A stretch of DNA of 64,000 nt from Xylaria sp. FL1777 (GCA_022578965.1 MU400611.1:81328-145327), one strand, 5' to 3'; counted from the first letter of the stretch, positions 11,669 to 22,821 are shown. Numbers and translations: made by a program. Notes: generated by a model not told the origin, from the letters alone.

Positions 11669-13594
11669 TTATAGATGAGGCATTGAGTTACTAGGGTAGC
11701 TCCACCGCTCCAGAGGAGCGAATTCCTCCTTAATAGTCCTAGGGCTCGTGAACCTCCTCAAGATATCAGAGCTGCCGGCCTTGTCGTTAGTTCCGCTGGA
11801 GCGGGCACCGCCGAACGACTGCTGGCCAATCAGCGCCGCCGTGGTCTTGCAGTTGATGTAGAAATTGCCGGCTGAGTAGCGGAGCGCGTCCTCGGCCTCA
11901 CGGATGGCGTTGCGGTCTGTAGCGAACACGGCCCCCGTCAGGGCGAGCCCGCCCCCGTTCTCGTCGATCTTCCGCAGCACAGAGCTCCACTCCGCGTCGG
12001 GATACACATAGACGGCGAGGACTGGCCCGAAGATCTCCGTGTTGAAGAGGTCGCTGTCCGGCGACTCGACTTGATATAATGTCGGCTGCACGTAATACCC
12101 TGTGGAATCGTCGTATGTACCACCGGTTAGTGTCTTGACAGTCGGGTCTGCGTTGCTCTTGTCGATGATGGACTTAATCTTGTTGAAGGAGCGGCCGTGG
12201 ATCATGGGACCCATAAAAGCATCTAGATCTTTATCTGGGCTCCCAATGCTAATCTTGCCAATTTTGCTCTTGAGGAGGGCTAGAAACTTGTCGGCGCGGG
12301 ACTGCGGGAGATAGAGGCGCGACGTAGCTAAACACTTTTGGCCCTGGTATTCGTAAGCACCCCGGACAGTGTGGTTAACTGCGCTAGGAATATCAGCGGA
12401 GGAATGGACGAGGTGGAAATTCTTGCCACTAGTCTCGCCTACCACGCGCGGGAAATCGAGGTACCGCTTGGCTCCGATCCCCTCGCCTATCTTTGCGTAG
12501 ATAGAGCGGAAGACATCCGATAAGCCGATAAAGTTGATGCCTGCAAACTGACGGTGCGCAAGCACCGCTTCTGTAACCTCAACAGCGTCGCCGGGCACAA
12601 ATTGGATCACATCCGCAGGTAGACCTGCTTCCAAGAGAATCTTGTAAACTAACGTGCTAGCGTAAACGTTATACTGCGAGGGCTTCCATAGCACCACATT
12701 TCCCATGAGCGCAGGACCGGAAACAAGACTTCCCCCCAGTGCCGTGAAGTTAAATGGGGAAACGGCGTATACGAAGCCTTCAAGGGAACGGTACTCTACC
12801 CGGCTGCGTGTTCGGCCTTCGTGTTAACATATATACGTTCGTGTACCTGATGTTTGCTTGTGGGCGCCGCTCATCTTACAAAAAAAGGATTGACTCACGT
12901 CCACATTCCGTCAGTGCCGCGAGTTGGCTGTCTTTCTAACAATTCGGCCGCATAATTGCAGTTTAACCTGAAGAAGTCTGCCAACTCGGCGGCGGCATCG
13001 ATCTCGGCCTGCCAGATGTTCTTGCCCTGGCCTAGCATCGTTGCCGCAATTAGGTCATGGCGGTAGTGCCCGGTGACAAGCTCAGCAGCCCTCTGGAAGA
13101 TGGCGACTCGGTCTACGAAGGGGGTGTTCTCCCACTTCTTCTTCACTTTTAGTGCCGACTCGATGGCTGTTGCTACTTGCTCCTTAGTTGCGAGCGGGTA
13201 ATGTGTGAAGACGGTCTGGTGCTCTGCGGGCAGGACTTGAGGCTCTGAGTTTGAGGCGGCTTGCACCTTGCCGTTGAAGTATATATCGCTCTGTAAGGGT
13301 AAACTTGAGCGGAGTCGTTTTAATGCCTCTTCCACCCCTCTACGTTCCGGCGAACCTTTTTCGTATGTAGGCTGTTGTTGATTCTTGGAATCAGCACTCT
13401 CCCTCGTAATTGTGTCTGGCTGGCTGCTGTTTTATGCAACTCACATTAGGTTCATTGCGTGCTGCCGGAAGTCGAAAAGGGACTGTCGTCATTGTCCTCC
13501 GAGCCAATATTAAAGCTGAACTGGTGTTTGATACTCGTAGAATTTTACCGCGTCTTAAAGACCTTTGTGTGAATTGTATTGCTTTGCTGGCCAT
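11669..13594 (-). CDS. Delta-1-pyrroline-5-carboxylate dehydrogenase, mitochondrial
   Basis: NAD-dependent aldehyde dehydrogenase of the ALDH4 family that converts glutamate semialdehyde/P5C to glutamate, the last step of proline (and hydroxyproline-like) catabolism in mitochondria. Three exons, 13594-13445, 13371-12899 and 12803-11669, join in frame to 585 residues, normal length. Residues 1-45 form a basic, acid-poor mitochondrial presequence. Family landmarks are RNEPN, YEKGSPERRGVEEAL, RGTDGMWTRVEYR, LEGFVYAVSPFNFTA and MGNVVLWKPS. The catalytic Glu lies in VVGETSGKNF (about 331) and the catalytic Cys in YQGQKCLATSR (about 365). The usual FTGS NAD-loop reads FIGLSDVF (about 300-306), a Ser-to-Leu change worth checking. 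Equivalent to Aspergillus prnC by function. It may be a cluster-specific paralogue rather than the only P5CDH. Confidence 0.93.
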
Positions 13595-15311
13595 GGCGAA
13601 TGGTACAACGTCGATTTGGGATTTGTGTAGATATAAAAGAAGTTTATATAGAACCAGATGGACAGGTTCATTTAATAACTAAAATGCAAATACTGATTCT
13701 TCAGGCTGGAATGAGGAAAAGTTACCTTGATCTCGTAGTTAACACGCCAATGTAGGCTTGGCAGCGGTAATCTCAAGATTGGTGAAGCTCGGTTACCCCC
13801 GATGTATGCGTTCAGAGAACCCCCACAGACTCTACCGGTTCGCTCAACCGCTCGGAAGGCTTCCCGGCGTTCTACGGCTTCGGACTTCAAAACGCCACCA
13901 ATCAGTGGAGCGGCTAGGCTAGCTTTAACAGCATCCGATTTTGTCCCGAATAGTTCATCACCTGTGAGCGAAGCCCTTACGAGGTAGATAATATGTCAAT
14001 GCTGTATTTCGACTCAATTATGGAAATTTCTGATTGGGCTTACGAGGGCAAAGGACCCGAACCGCATTCTTCAACACAGCTCCATGAGCGAATAGCTAGC
14101 CCTCATGCGGTACGCCCGTGAGTGTCAATTAAAGTCACATTCTTCTGCTTTAGCTTGTGTCTACTTTCATGGCTCTACATCTTCCGGGGATCATAAAGAT
14201 TCACTATCAACTACCTGGCGATAATGTTGAAGTGAAGCGAAACCTCGAGCTTATGGGGCGTGACGCCGCCACTTTATACCTATCGACATCATCTAATATA
14301 ATAGATTCCGTTCTCTTAATTATTATTTACGCTTGCATTTCTGTTGGAAATATTATCCATTTCCCATAGGAATACAATTAGATGATGCACTACCGGTCAA
14401 AGCGCTTAGTAGGCTGAATAACCTAAATGATAAATGGGTTAGTTATTTTCCCTTTAACTGGTAGGGCCGGATGTTCATGTCTCGTTAGATGTAAGGCAGC
14501 ACGCCACTCATTCTATAGAAAAGCCAGGAAGCTGGTGCATAGGGTTTGGGGGGAAAGGGTCATTGTATCCCAACATGGGAATCGTGTCTGGGGGAGCTTT
14601 GGTTGAAATTAGACAAAGTATCAAGACTTCTCACTAGCATAAGCATCGTGGGTTTGCAAACTAGCGCACAGCTCCTCAACACAATGAACTTGTACGCGAC
14701 TGTGCTCTTCCATTTCTTGATGCAGAAGAGTTTTGAGGTGAAGGTGAGAAAGGCATTACATCCTGAGAGGCTATAGATTTCGAGACACAAGCTGGTAGAA
14801 CTCCCATCGAAGTGTCAGGTGATATAGTCACACATAGATCCCTAGGGTCAATATAGTATGCTTGGTGTATATATATGGGCTATTGTTACACGCGTTGAAC
14901 CAGCTGAACACCTTGTGCTATCTCCAGACGCATAGTTCGGTGAGACACCGGGACCGTACTGCGCTGAATTGAGACCTATTGAAACTGTTTCGCGTACCAG
15001 AAGTGAAGCTATTTAGCCCTCGCTAATCTGAGACATATAAGCGGACCACGGAGATTAAAAAGCCCGAAACCAATTGTATATAACGTTATGTTTTACTCCT
15101 TCCTATATAATTTCCTATTTTAGGCAGGCCCCTCAATGCCTTCGTGGCGTCGAAGGCACATTTTGCCACACCAGCCCCAACCTGTTTGTATATTGCCTAG
15201 CCAACATGTAGCTCTTGGCAGGCCACTACCACCCGGATATGTGCAATTATCTAACCGTGCCCATCAACAGTGGGGTTGTGCGATAATACCAATCAACATC
15301 TAACATCCACC
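13595..15311. other. Divergent intergenic region, no gene recognised
   Basis: Separates the P5C dehydrogenase start (minus) from the PD-(D/E)XK-like gene (plus). Short open frames (for example 13802-13987 and 14546-14790 on both strands) show no recognisable protein signature. Promoters of both flanking genes must lie here. It also marks the change from metabolic genes to accessory-type genes. Confidence 0.45.
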
Positions 15312-16754
15312 ATGTCCCGTTCATACGTTCAAGATTGGATTAATTCTTTAGGTTCAGAACTTAACGCAAAACGTCGGCGTCTTCAAAAAGACACCGACAA
15401 TATCGACCTTTCTTATCCGTATGATGCGCCGTATACCCCATCCCCAACGATGAGCAATATAGACGACGCAGAGCGCATGAGAGGAGGCAAGCGTACTGCC
15501 GAAAACGTTGACGCGGCGGCCCAACCTGCCAACGATACTCCTAAGCTACCGTCTATCTTTCCTCCCTTGCCTCACCCACCGAAACGCCGATCAAGGTCAA
15601 CAAGTCCGATCAAGGGTAGGCTTGACCTTCAGAAGCTGGAAAAGCCTGTGCGAATAGACGGACTAGAAGATGATGAATCAGACACGCTGCCCGCCGATAT
15701 CCAAACCTTGTATACGCGACTTCAACTTATCAGCGAACCGCGACCACTCGACTGCCCGCCCTCGATAAGATCAAACAACGCGGTGGAAACCGTAGCTGCG
15801 GACGCATTGCTTTCTAGGATACGCCGCATACGTCACCAAGCCATATCCTCAACGAAGTATCAGCGACACGAATGCGGCTGGAATAATAGGGTACACATGC
15901 CACTTCTCGAATTGGCGTTTGAGTCCGAGTCTGAGTCTGACTCCGAGCCTGACTCTGTCTCTGAAGAACAGTGTAGCTGGAGAGCGTCTATTCGTGTTGA
16001 GCCTGCAATGTTTGCTACGATTTCTCGTGAATCGATCCCGCGATTAGGAAGACTGTTTACAGGCAGCGATACGGGCTCAGTATTAGCCTGGTCCGTATCA
16101 GAAGAAAGTATAAGCACTGGGCAATCTACTAGCCAACCCGATCCAACCCCAACACGTCACAGCAGCGATAGTAAGAAGGTCGACTATGTGGTCGTGGTTG
16201 ACGTTGTAAAGGACGCGCCTTTGAAGAAAATTATCCTCGAACTAATACTGTCAGCGTGGGATGGAGCGTTAGCTCATGTCAACCAAACGGCATACCAGGC
16301 TATATCCGAGAGCCTTATCGCTGTATCTATCGAGACCAAGACGATTTCGTCATCACGAGATCCCTTGTTGCAGCTCGCGATCTGGGTCGCAGCGTGGCAT
16401 CAACGCATGGGCCAACTCCGCACTATCCGTCTTCGGCACGCCATGCGGGTAAATGATAATGATCTAAAACAGCCCAAACTTGTCTCGGTCCCTCTAATTG
16501 TGGCAACGGGCCATGATTGGGATATCTACTTTGCATGTGACGAGGGCAGTTCAATCACGCTTCGTGGTCCCTTGCGCATCGGTTCAACAGCTACAGACCT
16601 CCAACTACACACTCTACTCTACTCCTTAAAAGCTGTTAAAAGTTGGATAAAAAAAACATTCTATCGTAGCATGTGTGATTGGTTCATGTGTAGTGTTGGT
16701 CGAGCCGAAGGGACCGAGCTAGGCGTACAAGTACAGCAGGTGTTTAATGGATAG
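15312..16754 (+). CDS. PD-(D/E)XK nuclease-like domain protein (PDDEXK_12-type)
   Basis: Uninterrupted 480-residue protein from the ATG at 15312. The open frame extends 42 bases further upstream without an ATG. The N-terminal third is charged and proline/serine-rich, including KRTAENV and PPKRRSRSTSPIKGR, which look like nuclear-localisation and linker sequence. The fold region covers about residues 200-460: WNNRVHMPLLELAF (conserved Glu), then an acidic Ser-Glu-Asp tract, VDYVVVVDVVKD, ISESLIAVSIETKT (E-x-K strand) and LLQLAIWVAAWHQRM. This order matches the large ascomycete family annotated PD-(D/E)XK nuclease-like. Whether it cuts DNA is unknown, since the catalytic set is often incomplete in this family. 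Such genes are frequent in lineage-specific and transposon-rich DNA, consistent with the DUF3435 gene next door. Confidence 0.72.
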   Translation: MSRSYVQDWINSLGSELNAKRRRLQKDTDNIDLSYPYDAPYTPSPTMSNIDDAERMRGGKRTAENVDAAAQPANDTPKLPSIFPPLPHPPKRRSRSTSPIKGRLDLQKLEKPVRIDGLEDDESDTLPADIQTLYTRLQLISEPRPLDCPPSIRSNNAVETVAADALLSRIRRIRHQAISSTKYQRHECGWNNRVHMPLLELAFESESESDSEPDSVSEEQCSWRASIRVEPAMFATISRESIPRLGRLFTGSDTGSVLAWSVSEESISTGQSTSQPDPTPTRHSSDSKKVDYVVVVDVVKDAPLKKIILELILSAWDGALAHVNQTAYQAISESLIAVSIETKTISSSRDPLLQLAIWVAAWHQRMGQLRTIRLRHAMRVNDNDLKQPKLVSVPLIVATGHDWDIYFACDEGSSITLRGPLRIGSTATDLQLHTLLYSLKAVKSWIKKTFYRSMCDWFMCSVGRAEGTELGVQVQQVFNG

Positions 16755-16836
16755 CCTTTCAAGGGGTTTCACGTGTACCACTTGGGTATTTGTGTAAGGA
16801 AATGTCTTATGCCCGTTGCACTAAGCAGGCTATGCT

Positions 16837-19585
16837 CTAGCTAAATCGAAAGTCGTCGTCTAGAAGGTGCCTATATGTAGTAACCCTACCCGGGCTACTG
16901 ATACCATGAACTAATTCTGCGTGGTTCTGTAAATGCATCTTATGCTTAAGCTTGACAATTGGGACACAGACTGGGCAAACGACCTTGCTTCTCGGGCTAA
17001 GCTTAGACAGATGCACACTCTTGAAATGCCGCGCTGTATCAGTCGGCGCAGAAAATACGCGGCATAAGGCTGGAAGGCTTGGGTCTTCTGGAGGTAACGT
17101 CAAAGCCTTGCCGATACAAATGAAACACCGTCGTAGCTTCTTCTCGCCAACGTAACTAACAAGAACAGAATTTCGTAACTGTGTAGCTTTATCCACTGGG
17201 GCTAGTCCGAGCTCCATAGGCATAGGGGGTTGCCTTGCCTCTAATACTTTGGTTGATAGCGGCTCTTCAACAAAGCAGTAGGCTGTCACAGCGTCAATAG
17301 CCATGGCCCTTCGTCTAAAGTGGGACTGAAGATCGTTAACTAGCGGTTCGGGCAAGCGCCGTAACTAATCTTTGTTGCGCAGGGTTCATCGGTTGAATCC
17401 TTGAAGACGGATTGATAGGTTGGAGAAAGCCTTGTCCTTGTACTTGACGCTCAATATCTTCCACTGCTTGTTTATCTGTCCATTCCTTCCTCATCCTAGA
17501 CTTCTCGACTCGTCGTAGATGGGCCTTCGTAGCTTGGATCTTGAGACGAACAGGCCGGTATTTAGGCGAGTCGGGGTGAAGTCTCTGTAACTGTTGCTTC
17601 AACCGGACAACATCAGGGTGATGATTGAGAGCCGCAGACTAGAAATCAATTTTTAGTTGCCCAATTCTGACAAAATGTGACATCTACATCAGGGATTTAA
17701 CTTACCTGTTCCGCCGAGAGGTTAGCCGGCCGGCGTGTACTTCTAGAGTGCCCATGGCTAGTAGCAATCTCAACAAGTGTCTGCTGCGGCTCACAGGCAC
17801 GGTGCATAGCCCAGAGATCAGCGCAGACATTGCGATTTAGGTAGTGTTTCTGGAAGGTGTCGGAGTTTGGCGTATGGTCCATTACGAGGTTTCGAAGTGC
17901 TTCGCTTACGTTTACTACCAGTATATTTAGCGGTCAACCACAAATGCGCATAAGACACAGCTTACCGTTCCTGTCCATGTTATTGCCTGCCATGTACCGA
18001 AGGCTGTAGCATATAGTTGTATGTTCAAACCCTAAAAGCTCGCCGATTCTATTTACCCACTTAGTCATCATCCCTCTCGTAATGGGTTCATCGGACAGGG
18101 TATATCCGTTCATATTTTGGTCGGCGCGACGGAAAACCAGCTTATCTCGGATCTCTGGCTTGAGTGGAAGAGGACTTGCATAACTTGACGTTAGCCTATT
18201 GCATGATCAATTGATAGTGTGTAATTACAGTTCATGCTCGCCTTCGAATATATTGAGCTTCTGCAACGTTTCGGGTTTATCATTGAAGATGTCGGCACTG
18301 AAAGCACGATGCCTAAATAGAATGCCCAAGAGGAAGATGTGAGGACTAAGGAATAGGCTGGGGTCAAAGATGATTTCAGGAATTAAGAAGGTTTTTCTAA
18401 ATCACCCAACGTTAGCACTTATTATTAGAGATAAGCTGTCATCCAACTATGAATAATTGCTCTATATCAAATAGGAAGACAACTGCCATATCCTCGCGGT
18501 CGAAAGTGTGAAATGCGAAAGGTTGATTCAGAAAGGGTGTGCTTACGCTGCTTTTGGCCCAAGATATCGCTTCGTGAAGTTGAGCGTGAATTTGATTACA
18601 AGACGATGTGGCCCATTGTTTGGGTCGCGTACAAGGACAACGCGGATGTCTCCAAAACGCAGCTGCAAAATTGAGGCTGGTCGTGCACCGGCTGGCGCGA
18701 GCAAAAGTAGGAAAAGCACTGCTAGAATACGTTGTTCGCCTAATTTGAACGATTTTTCTGTAGTGTTCAATGTAGTTTCGATTTGAAGTTTTAAGTCGGC
18801 AATTGTCATAGATCGATTCTCGCGTTTATCATCCGTGAGGCTATGCTTGTCACCCAACTCCACGATCGCCTAAAGTCGTAGACTTCGTCTTAGCTAGATT
18901 CGCCATTGGAAGCTCATATGAATGTACTCACGTTAGCAGTCCTCCGTCGGTCTACCAGGTCATCAATCTTGGATGCTGTCGCCCTCTCAAAAGCCAATCG
19001 GAAAGCACACCAAAACGTAACAAGGGAACTCCTCTTCTTCATCTTGGGCTTCTTCCTGCCATGAATAGTAGTTCTCTGGCCCAAGTGCCAATCCAGAAAA
19101 TTGTAGGTGATTCTAAATGTGATTTCCAGAAAGCTACGTTTCCAGTCATCTTTTCCAAGGACTTTCTGGGAAAAGCTGGTAACGTCAGTGCTTCTCTCCA
19201 AAGAATGGCGGGATTTGACCGTTACGAACCAGCACCACTGGCGTTCAGCCATGCATATCAGGGTCTCGGTATTCTTTGAGTACTGCTTGCGATCGTAACT
19301 CGTCTCGTCGAAGTGCTCCATGCTTCTCTGGTAGTATTCTGGAGGGTGTAGATTGCCATCGTGCAGCAGCTCCTCTAGATCATCATCCAAAAGGTCACTA
19401 GGATAGCTGTCCAGCCATTGCACTTGTTCTGCTACCCTTTTAGCGGCTTTCTGTGTTTTCGTTTTGCTAGCTTGATTTAAAGTGTCAGAAATATCGTCTA
19501 GATCATTGTACGAGCCTGTTCCAGAGTCGTTATCCGACGAGTACGGCTCGTATTCCGTGTCTGACACAGGAACTACGGGTGGCAT
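16837..19585 (-). CDS. DUF3435 tyrosine recombinase-like protein (Starship-captain/Crypton superfamily), frameshifted
   Basis: Fungal DUF3435 (often mis-named FluG domain) protein, related to tyrosine recombinases that move Starship elements. Exons on the minus strand: 19585-18932, 18869-18547, 18396-18229, 18174-17966, 17914-17706 and 17638 onward. An acidic N-terminus precedes the recombinase core. Candidate catalytic residues are Arg in GARPASILQLRFGDI, Arg in TICYSLRYMAGN, and Tyr in HTPNSDTFQKHYLN, with VSEALRNLVMDH as the box-II region. The C-terminal part (FRRRAMAIDAVTAYC, then two Cys/His finger-like modules ending near HKMHLQNHAELVH) is in another frame. One extra base in a GGG/CCC run at 17350-17352 separates them, so the gene is broken or misassembled there. 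All five introns fit phase. Whether this is a true captain or the widespread immobile DUF3435 class is open. Confidence 0.78.
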
Positions 19586-20100
19586 CGTTGACTGTAGAAG
19601 GAGCAAGGGAGTCGTCTGAGATCAGTTGGTATGAGAGAGTCGTCGAAACGACACTAAAAGAAATGAAGAGGTCAAAGAACGACAATATAAATGATAGATC
19701 CCGGGAAGGCACATAAGGGATGTAATATCGTAGACACTACATGCTTTAATACTTACTTCGTGCACTTAGGCTTGGGGTGACGGTTGCTTTTTCTGTAAGA
19801 CGTTAGTGAACGTATCTCACGGAAGTCCTTCCGTGTTCATGTGCACCAAGTTGCAGGGTCTAGTCGCAGAACAGGTAAGTGGAGCTTGATGCATATTGTC
19901 TTGCCAATGTGCAGGGGATATTCGTAATCTGGAACTACCTAGGTCGAGTACCGATGAGGTATTCTCATGACATTAGTACTTCGGGTAGCACGTCCAGGCC
20001 AAACCAGAAGCAGGTACGAAAAACGTAGTCACTAGCAACTCAACATTAGAACATCTCAGATACATGGTCTACTTATGTATTCTCACCCGTACCAGTTATT
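19586..20100. other. Intergenic region upstream of the DUF3435 gene
   Basis: Contains the presumed DUF3435 promoter and the 3' end of the coiled-coil gene. No gene or clear terminal inverted repeat was recognised. Confidence 0.4.
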
Positions 20101-22821
20101 TTACTTGGTAGGGCGCTGACTAAACGGGCATTGATATGCTTGAATGTGTACATGCTGCAGCGCCATCAAGAAGTGTTCCTTTGGTATGTCATGGAATAGT
20201 GCCATTGTCTGCTCCCACGCTTCTCCATCTTCGTCGACACCATCATCAGGACTGCCTATCAGGGCAATATAATGCCATGCGGCACGTGTGAGCCTTGCCT
20301 CATATTGTGAAGCTGACCGTCCAGGACATTTGCAGTGCAGAGCCAGATAGCCCTTGTCGCCGAGCTCAGGGTTTTTATTCAACTGGCGCCTGAGATCATC
20401 TAGCAACTCTGAATTGCTAGTCTGAGCCGTTTTTATTCCTTCCAACCCCGAACACAGCGTCTCCTTCATTGTGTCTAGGTCAGCTTTGCGTTGCACTGTT
20501 AGATCCCTCCTAAGCTGCTCTGTTTGAGATTTAAGACCATCTACTTGACTCTGGAGCTCATGAATATAAGTCTTAATATTCTCGGTTTGTATCTTGAGCG
20601 CGACTTCGATTTCCCTTTTCAAGTCATCCTTGACCGTCTTATTAAGTTCATCCTTAAGTTGTTGACCGTTCGCTTTTAACTCGCTCAGCCAGTCCCCTTT
20701 TATTGCATCCTCCAGTTTGAGCCTTTTCGTATCGCGACCCCCTGGGGTAGCGGGCCGCTTTGCAGTCTTCTTACCTACAAATGGATTATCTGCGTGTCCA
20801 ATCGACGTAGAATGGCTTATGTTGTTTGAGGACCAGCGACTAGAATCGTGGCCTAGATTGCCTAGTGAGACTTGCGGAGATGCAGCATGCGCGAGACTGT
20901 GTATAGAAACGGAGGTGTCGTGTATAGATGTAGCCCGCGATGTAGTTGATGCTATGGTAGGCGCATTGGGTAGTGAATCCCGAAAACTATTGCTCTCATG
21001 TGAGTCTAATCTGTTGAGCTCTAGTGGGTAGGAGCTTGGGGATCGCTCAAGGGCTTCATGTGGATATCCAAATAAAGTGTGCAGTCGCTCCTCCTCATCG
21101 GCCTGGCCATGCCCGAGGGCAAGCAGCTTCGTCAATCTGTATGAAGGTATTTCAACTGGGTTGGCCTCGGCTTCATCGAGGCGGAACTTTCGAAGATAAA
21201 AATGACATTGGCATTTGGTAAGAATATAACATAGGTCCGTCGTGGAGAGGACAATAAGCTGTAATTGCCAAGCTGATAGGTTCAGCATGCGGACTGTCTG
21301 CGCACTAAGAAGCTCACTTCTTCGATCGGTAGATATTGATAGCCTGGGAGTAGTATTAGACTGCGCGATTTTATCCCCAGACATAACACCGCGTAGGGCG
21401 ACTTGAGTGCGAAGTTTAATTAGCGCCATGATGTCTATGGCGTGTGTCGTGCAAACGGGATCTATAAGAAGGCCGCATATGAAGTCAGTCTGGGTTTCGA
21501 AAATGCGTCGTAGCTTTTCATTGGCGACCGGGGCACCATTTGCGCCTTCCATCATTTGCGTATTCGCTGCAGCCAAGTCTAAGAATGCAGGCACATTACT
21601 CAGCCGACGCCGTGCCTCTTGCAAACCACCCTCACTGCAGCTTTGAGGTAGCCATCCATTATCTCCCATATCCAGCAACATGTAAGCCTCTGACGACCAC
21701 CTTGGTATTTCAGTCATGTTTACCAGCCGCTGTAAGCTTATCAAGAAAAGCGAACGAATAATCAGCTCCTCATCATGGTTTTCGGCAAGACGCATACGCT
21801 CAGCCCAGAATTTGCACCACATCGAGAGGATTGTACCGGACTGACGTGCCTTTATGAACAGCCAGTCTCTGAGCTCATCGGGAGTCTTCGTTATATCTGG
21901 CGGACCAAGCAGTTTGCAGAGTATTTCCACATCTCCCTGTATTTCCACATCTCCCGGCATGTCCCCGTCGCTATCATCTTCGATGTCAAGGGGCTCGTCT
22001 TCCAACATGATTTTAGCGGCCGCCCATGGTTGAACAAACGGCCGAATGTCTTTCCGGCAACGCATGAAGTCCCTACCAAGGATACGCGTATAGTCTGCCA
22101 GAAATGTAGCAGCAGCTCTGCGATATTCTTCGGGTTGGAAGATATCATAAATATTATCTTTGTCAACACCCTTCCAAAAGCCGTGCTGTACTTGAAGCGT
22201 GTCACGAGGACTTGTCATCATCCAATCGATCTGCAAACGACCGATCCGATCCTTAAATTTGTTATCTGGGTATGCGATGGCCAATAGGGCAAGCATTCCT
22301 GCTGGTGAATACAAGCCTGGTGCTTTCCAACTCCGACGTTTTTGGCTTCCATCTTCGCCTCTTTCATTCCGGGCTGATTGTATCGCTTCTGTAAAGTTTC
22401 TTCCCTTCTTCATCCACTGTTCCAATGCTGTGAACGCAACATCGGCATCTCGCGTTGCCTTGTGTCGCGACATAGCATGTTCCCCAACATGACATAGTAA
22501 ATGATCTACCACGTCGTTCCCGTGAATATGAGCAAATTTACCGGTAAGTCCGCGCGGTAAATAATCACGTAGTAACAAGTAGATCTTGGCCAACATACGA
22601 CTTTGCGTTTGGTCATCCTTATGCTCATCCATAGCCCAGGCGAGGCAAAGAAACCAGTCGCGATCCTTGTGGGACTTGATGAACTTCATATGCATCGGCT
22701 TGGAGAGCATTGGTGTCGATCGTGCAAGTGGAAGCCAATCACTCAAAGGCGCTTGAGCGGGGGGAGATTCTGATAGTACATTGTGGTTGGTGTTTGGCAT
22801 GATGGCTAGCCAGTCTTCCAT
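20101..22821 (-). CDS. Hypothetical 906-residue protein with C-terminal coiled coil
   Basis: Single uninterrupted frame from the ATG at 22821, long enough to be clearly coding. I do not recognise a family. The N-terminal about 560 residues are mixed and probably helical. They include a short in-tandem duplication GDVEIQGDVEI near residue 290. A serine-rich low-complexity region follows (about 590-680), then a basic patch (KKTAKRPATPGGRDTKRLKL, likely nuclear localisation). A heptad-like coiled coil of about 100 residues follows (for example HELQSQVDGLKSQTEQLRRD), then a C-terminal globular segment ending PFSQRPTK. No signal peptide or membrane segment is seen. The coiled coil implies oligomerisation or a partner. 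It sits just upstream of, and in the same direction as, the DUF3435 gene, so it may be cargo of the same mobile region (inference). Confidence 0.75.
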   Translation of the reverse strand: MEDWLAIMPNTNHNVLSESPPAQAPLSDWLPLARSTPMLSKPMHMKFIKSHKDRDWFLCLAWAMDEHKDDQTQSRMLAKIYLLLRDYLPRGLTGKFAHIHGNDVVDHLLCHVGEHAMSRHKATRDADVAFTALEQWMKKGRNFTEAIQSARNERGEDGSQKRRSWKAPGLYSPAGMLALLAIAYPDNKFKDRIGRLQIDWMMTSPRDTLQVQHGFWKGVDKDNIYDIFQPEEYRRAAATFLADYTRILGRDFMRCRKDIRPFVQPWAAAKIMLEDEPLDIEDDSDGDMPGDVEIQGDVEILCKLLGPPDITKTPDELRDWLFIKARQSGTILSMWCKFWAERMRLAENHDEELIIRSLFLISLQRLVNMTEIPRWSSEAYMLLDMGDNGWLPQSCSEGGLQEARRRLSNVPAFLDLAAANTQMMEGANGAPVANEKLRRIFETQTDFICGLLIDPVCTTHAIDIMALIKLRTQVALRGVMSGDKIAQSNTTPRLSISTDRRSELLSAQTVRMLNLSAWQLQLIVLSTTDLCYILTKCQCHFYLRKFRLDEAEANPVEIPSYRLTKLLALGHGQADEEERLHTLFGYPHEALERSPSSYPLELNRLDSHESNSFRDSLPNAPTIASTTSRATSIHDTSVSIHSLAHAASPQVSLGNLGHDSSRWSSNNISHSTSIGHADNPFVGKKTAKRPATPGGRDTKRLKLEDAIKGDWLSELKANGQQLKDELNKTVKDDLKREIEVALKIQTENIKTYIHELQSQVDGLKSQTEQLRRDLTVQRKADLDTMKETLCSGLEGIKTAQTSNSELLDDLRRQLNKNPELGDKGYLALHCKCPGRSASQYEARLTRAAWHYIALIGSPDDGVDEDGEAWEQTMALFHDIPKEHFLMALQHVHIQAYQCPFSQRPTK

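Noticed and set aside
21775..22287. 170-codon plus-strand frame
   Set aside because: Lies wholly within the 906-residue minus-strand gene; a shadow frame.
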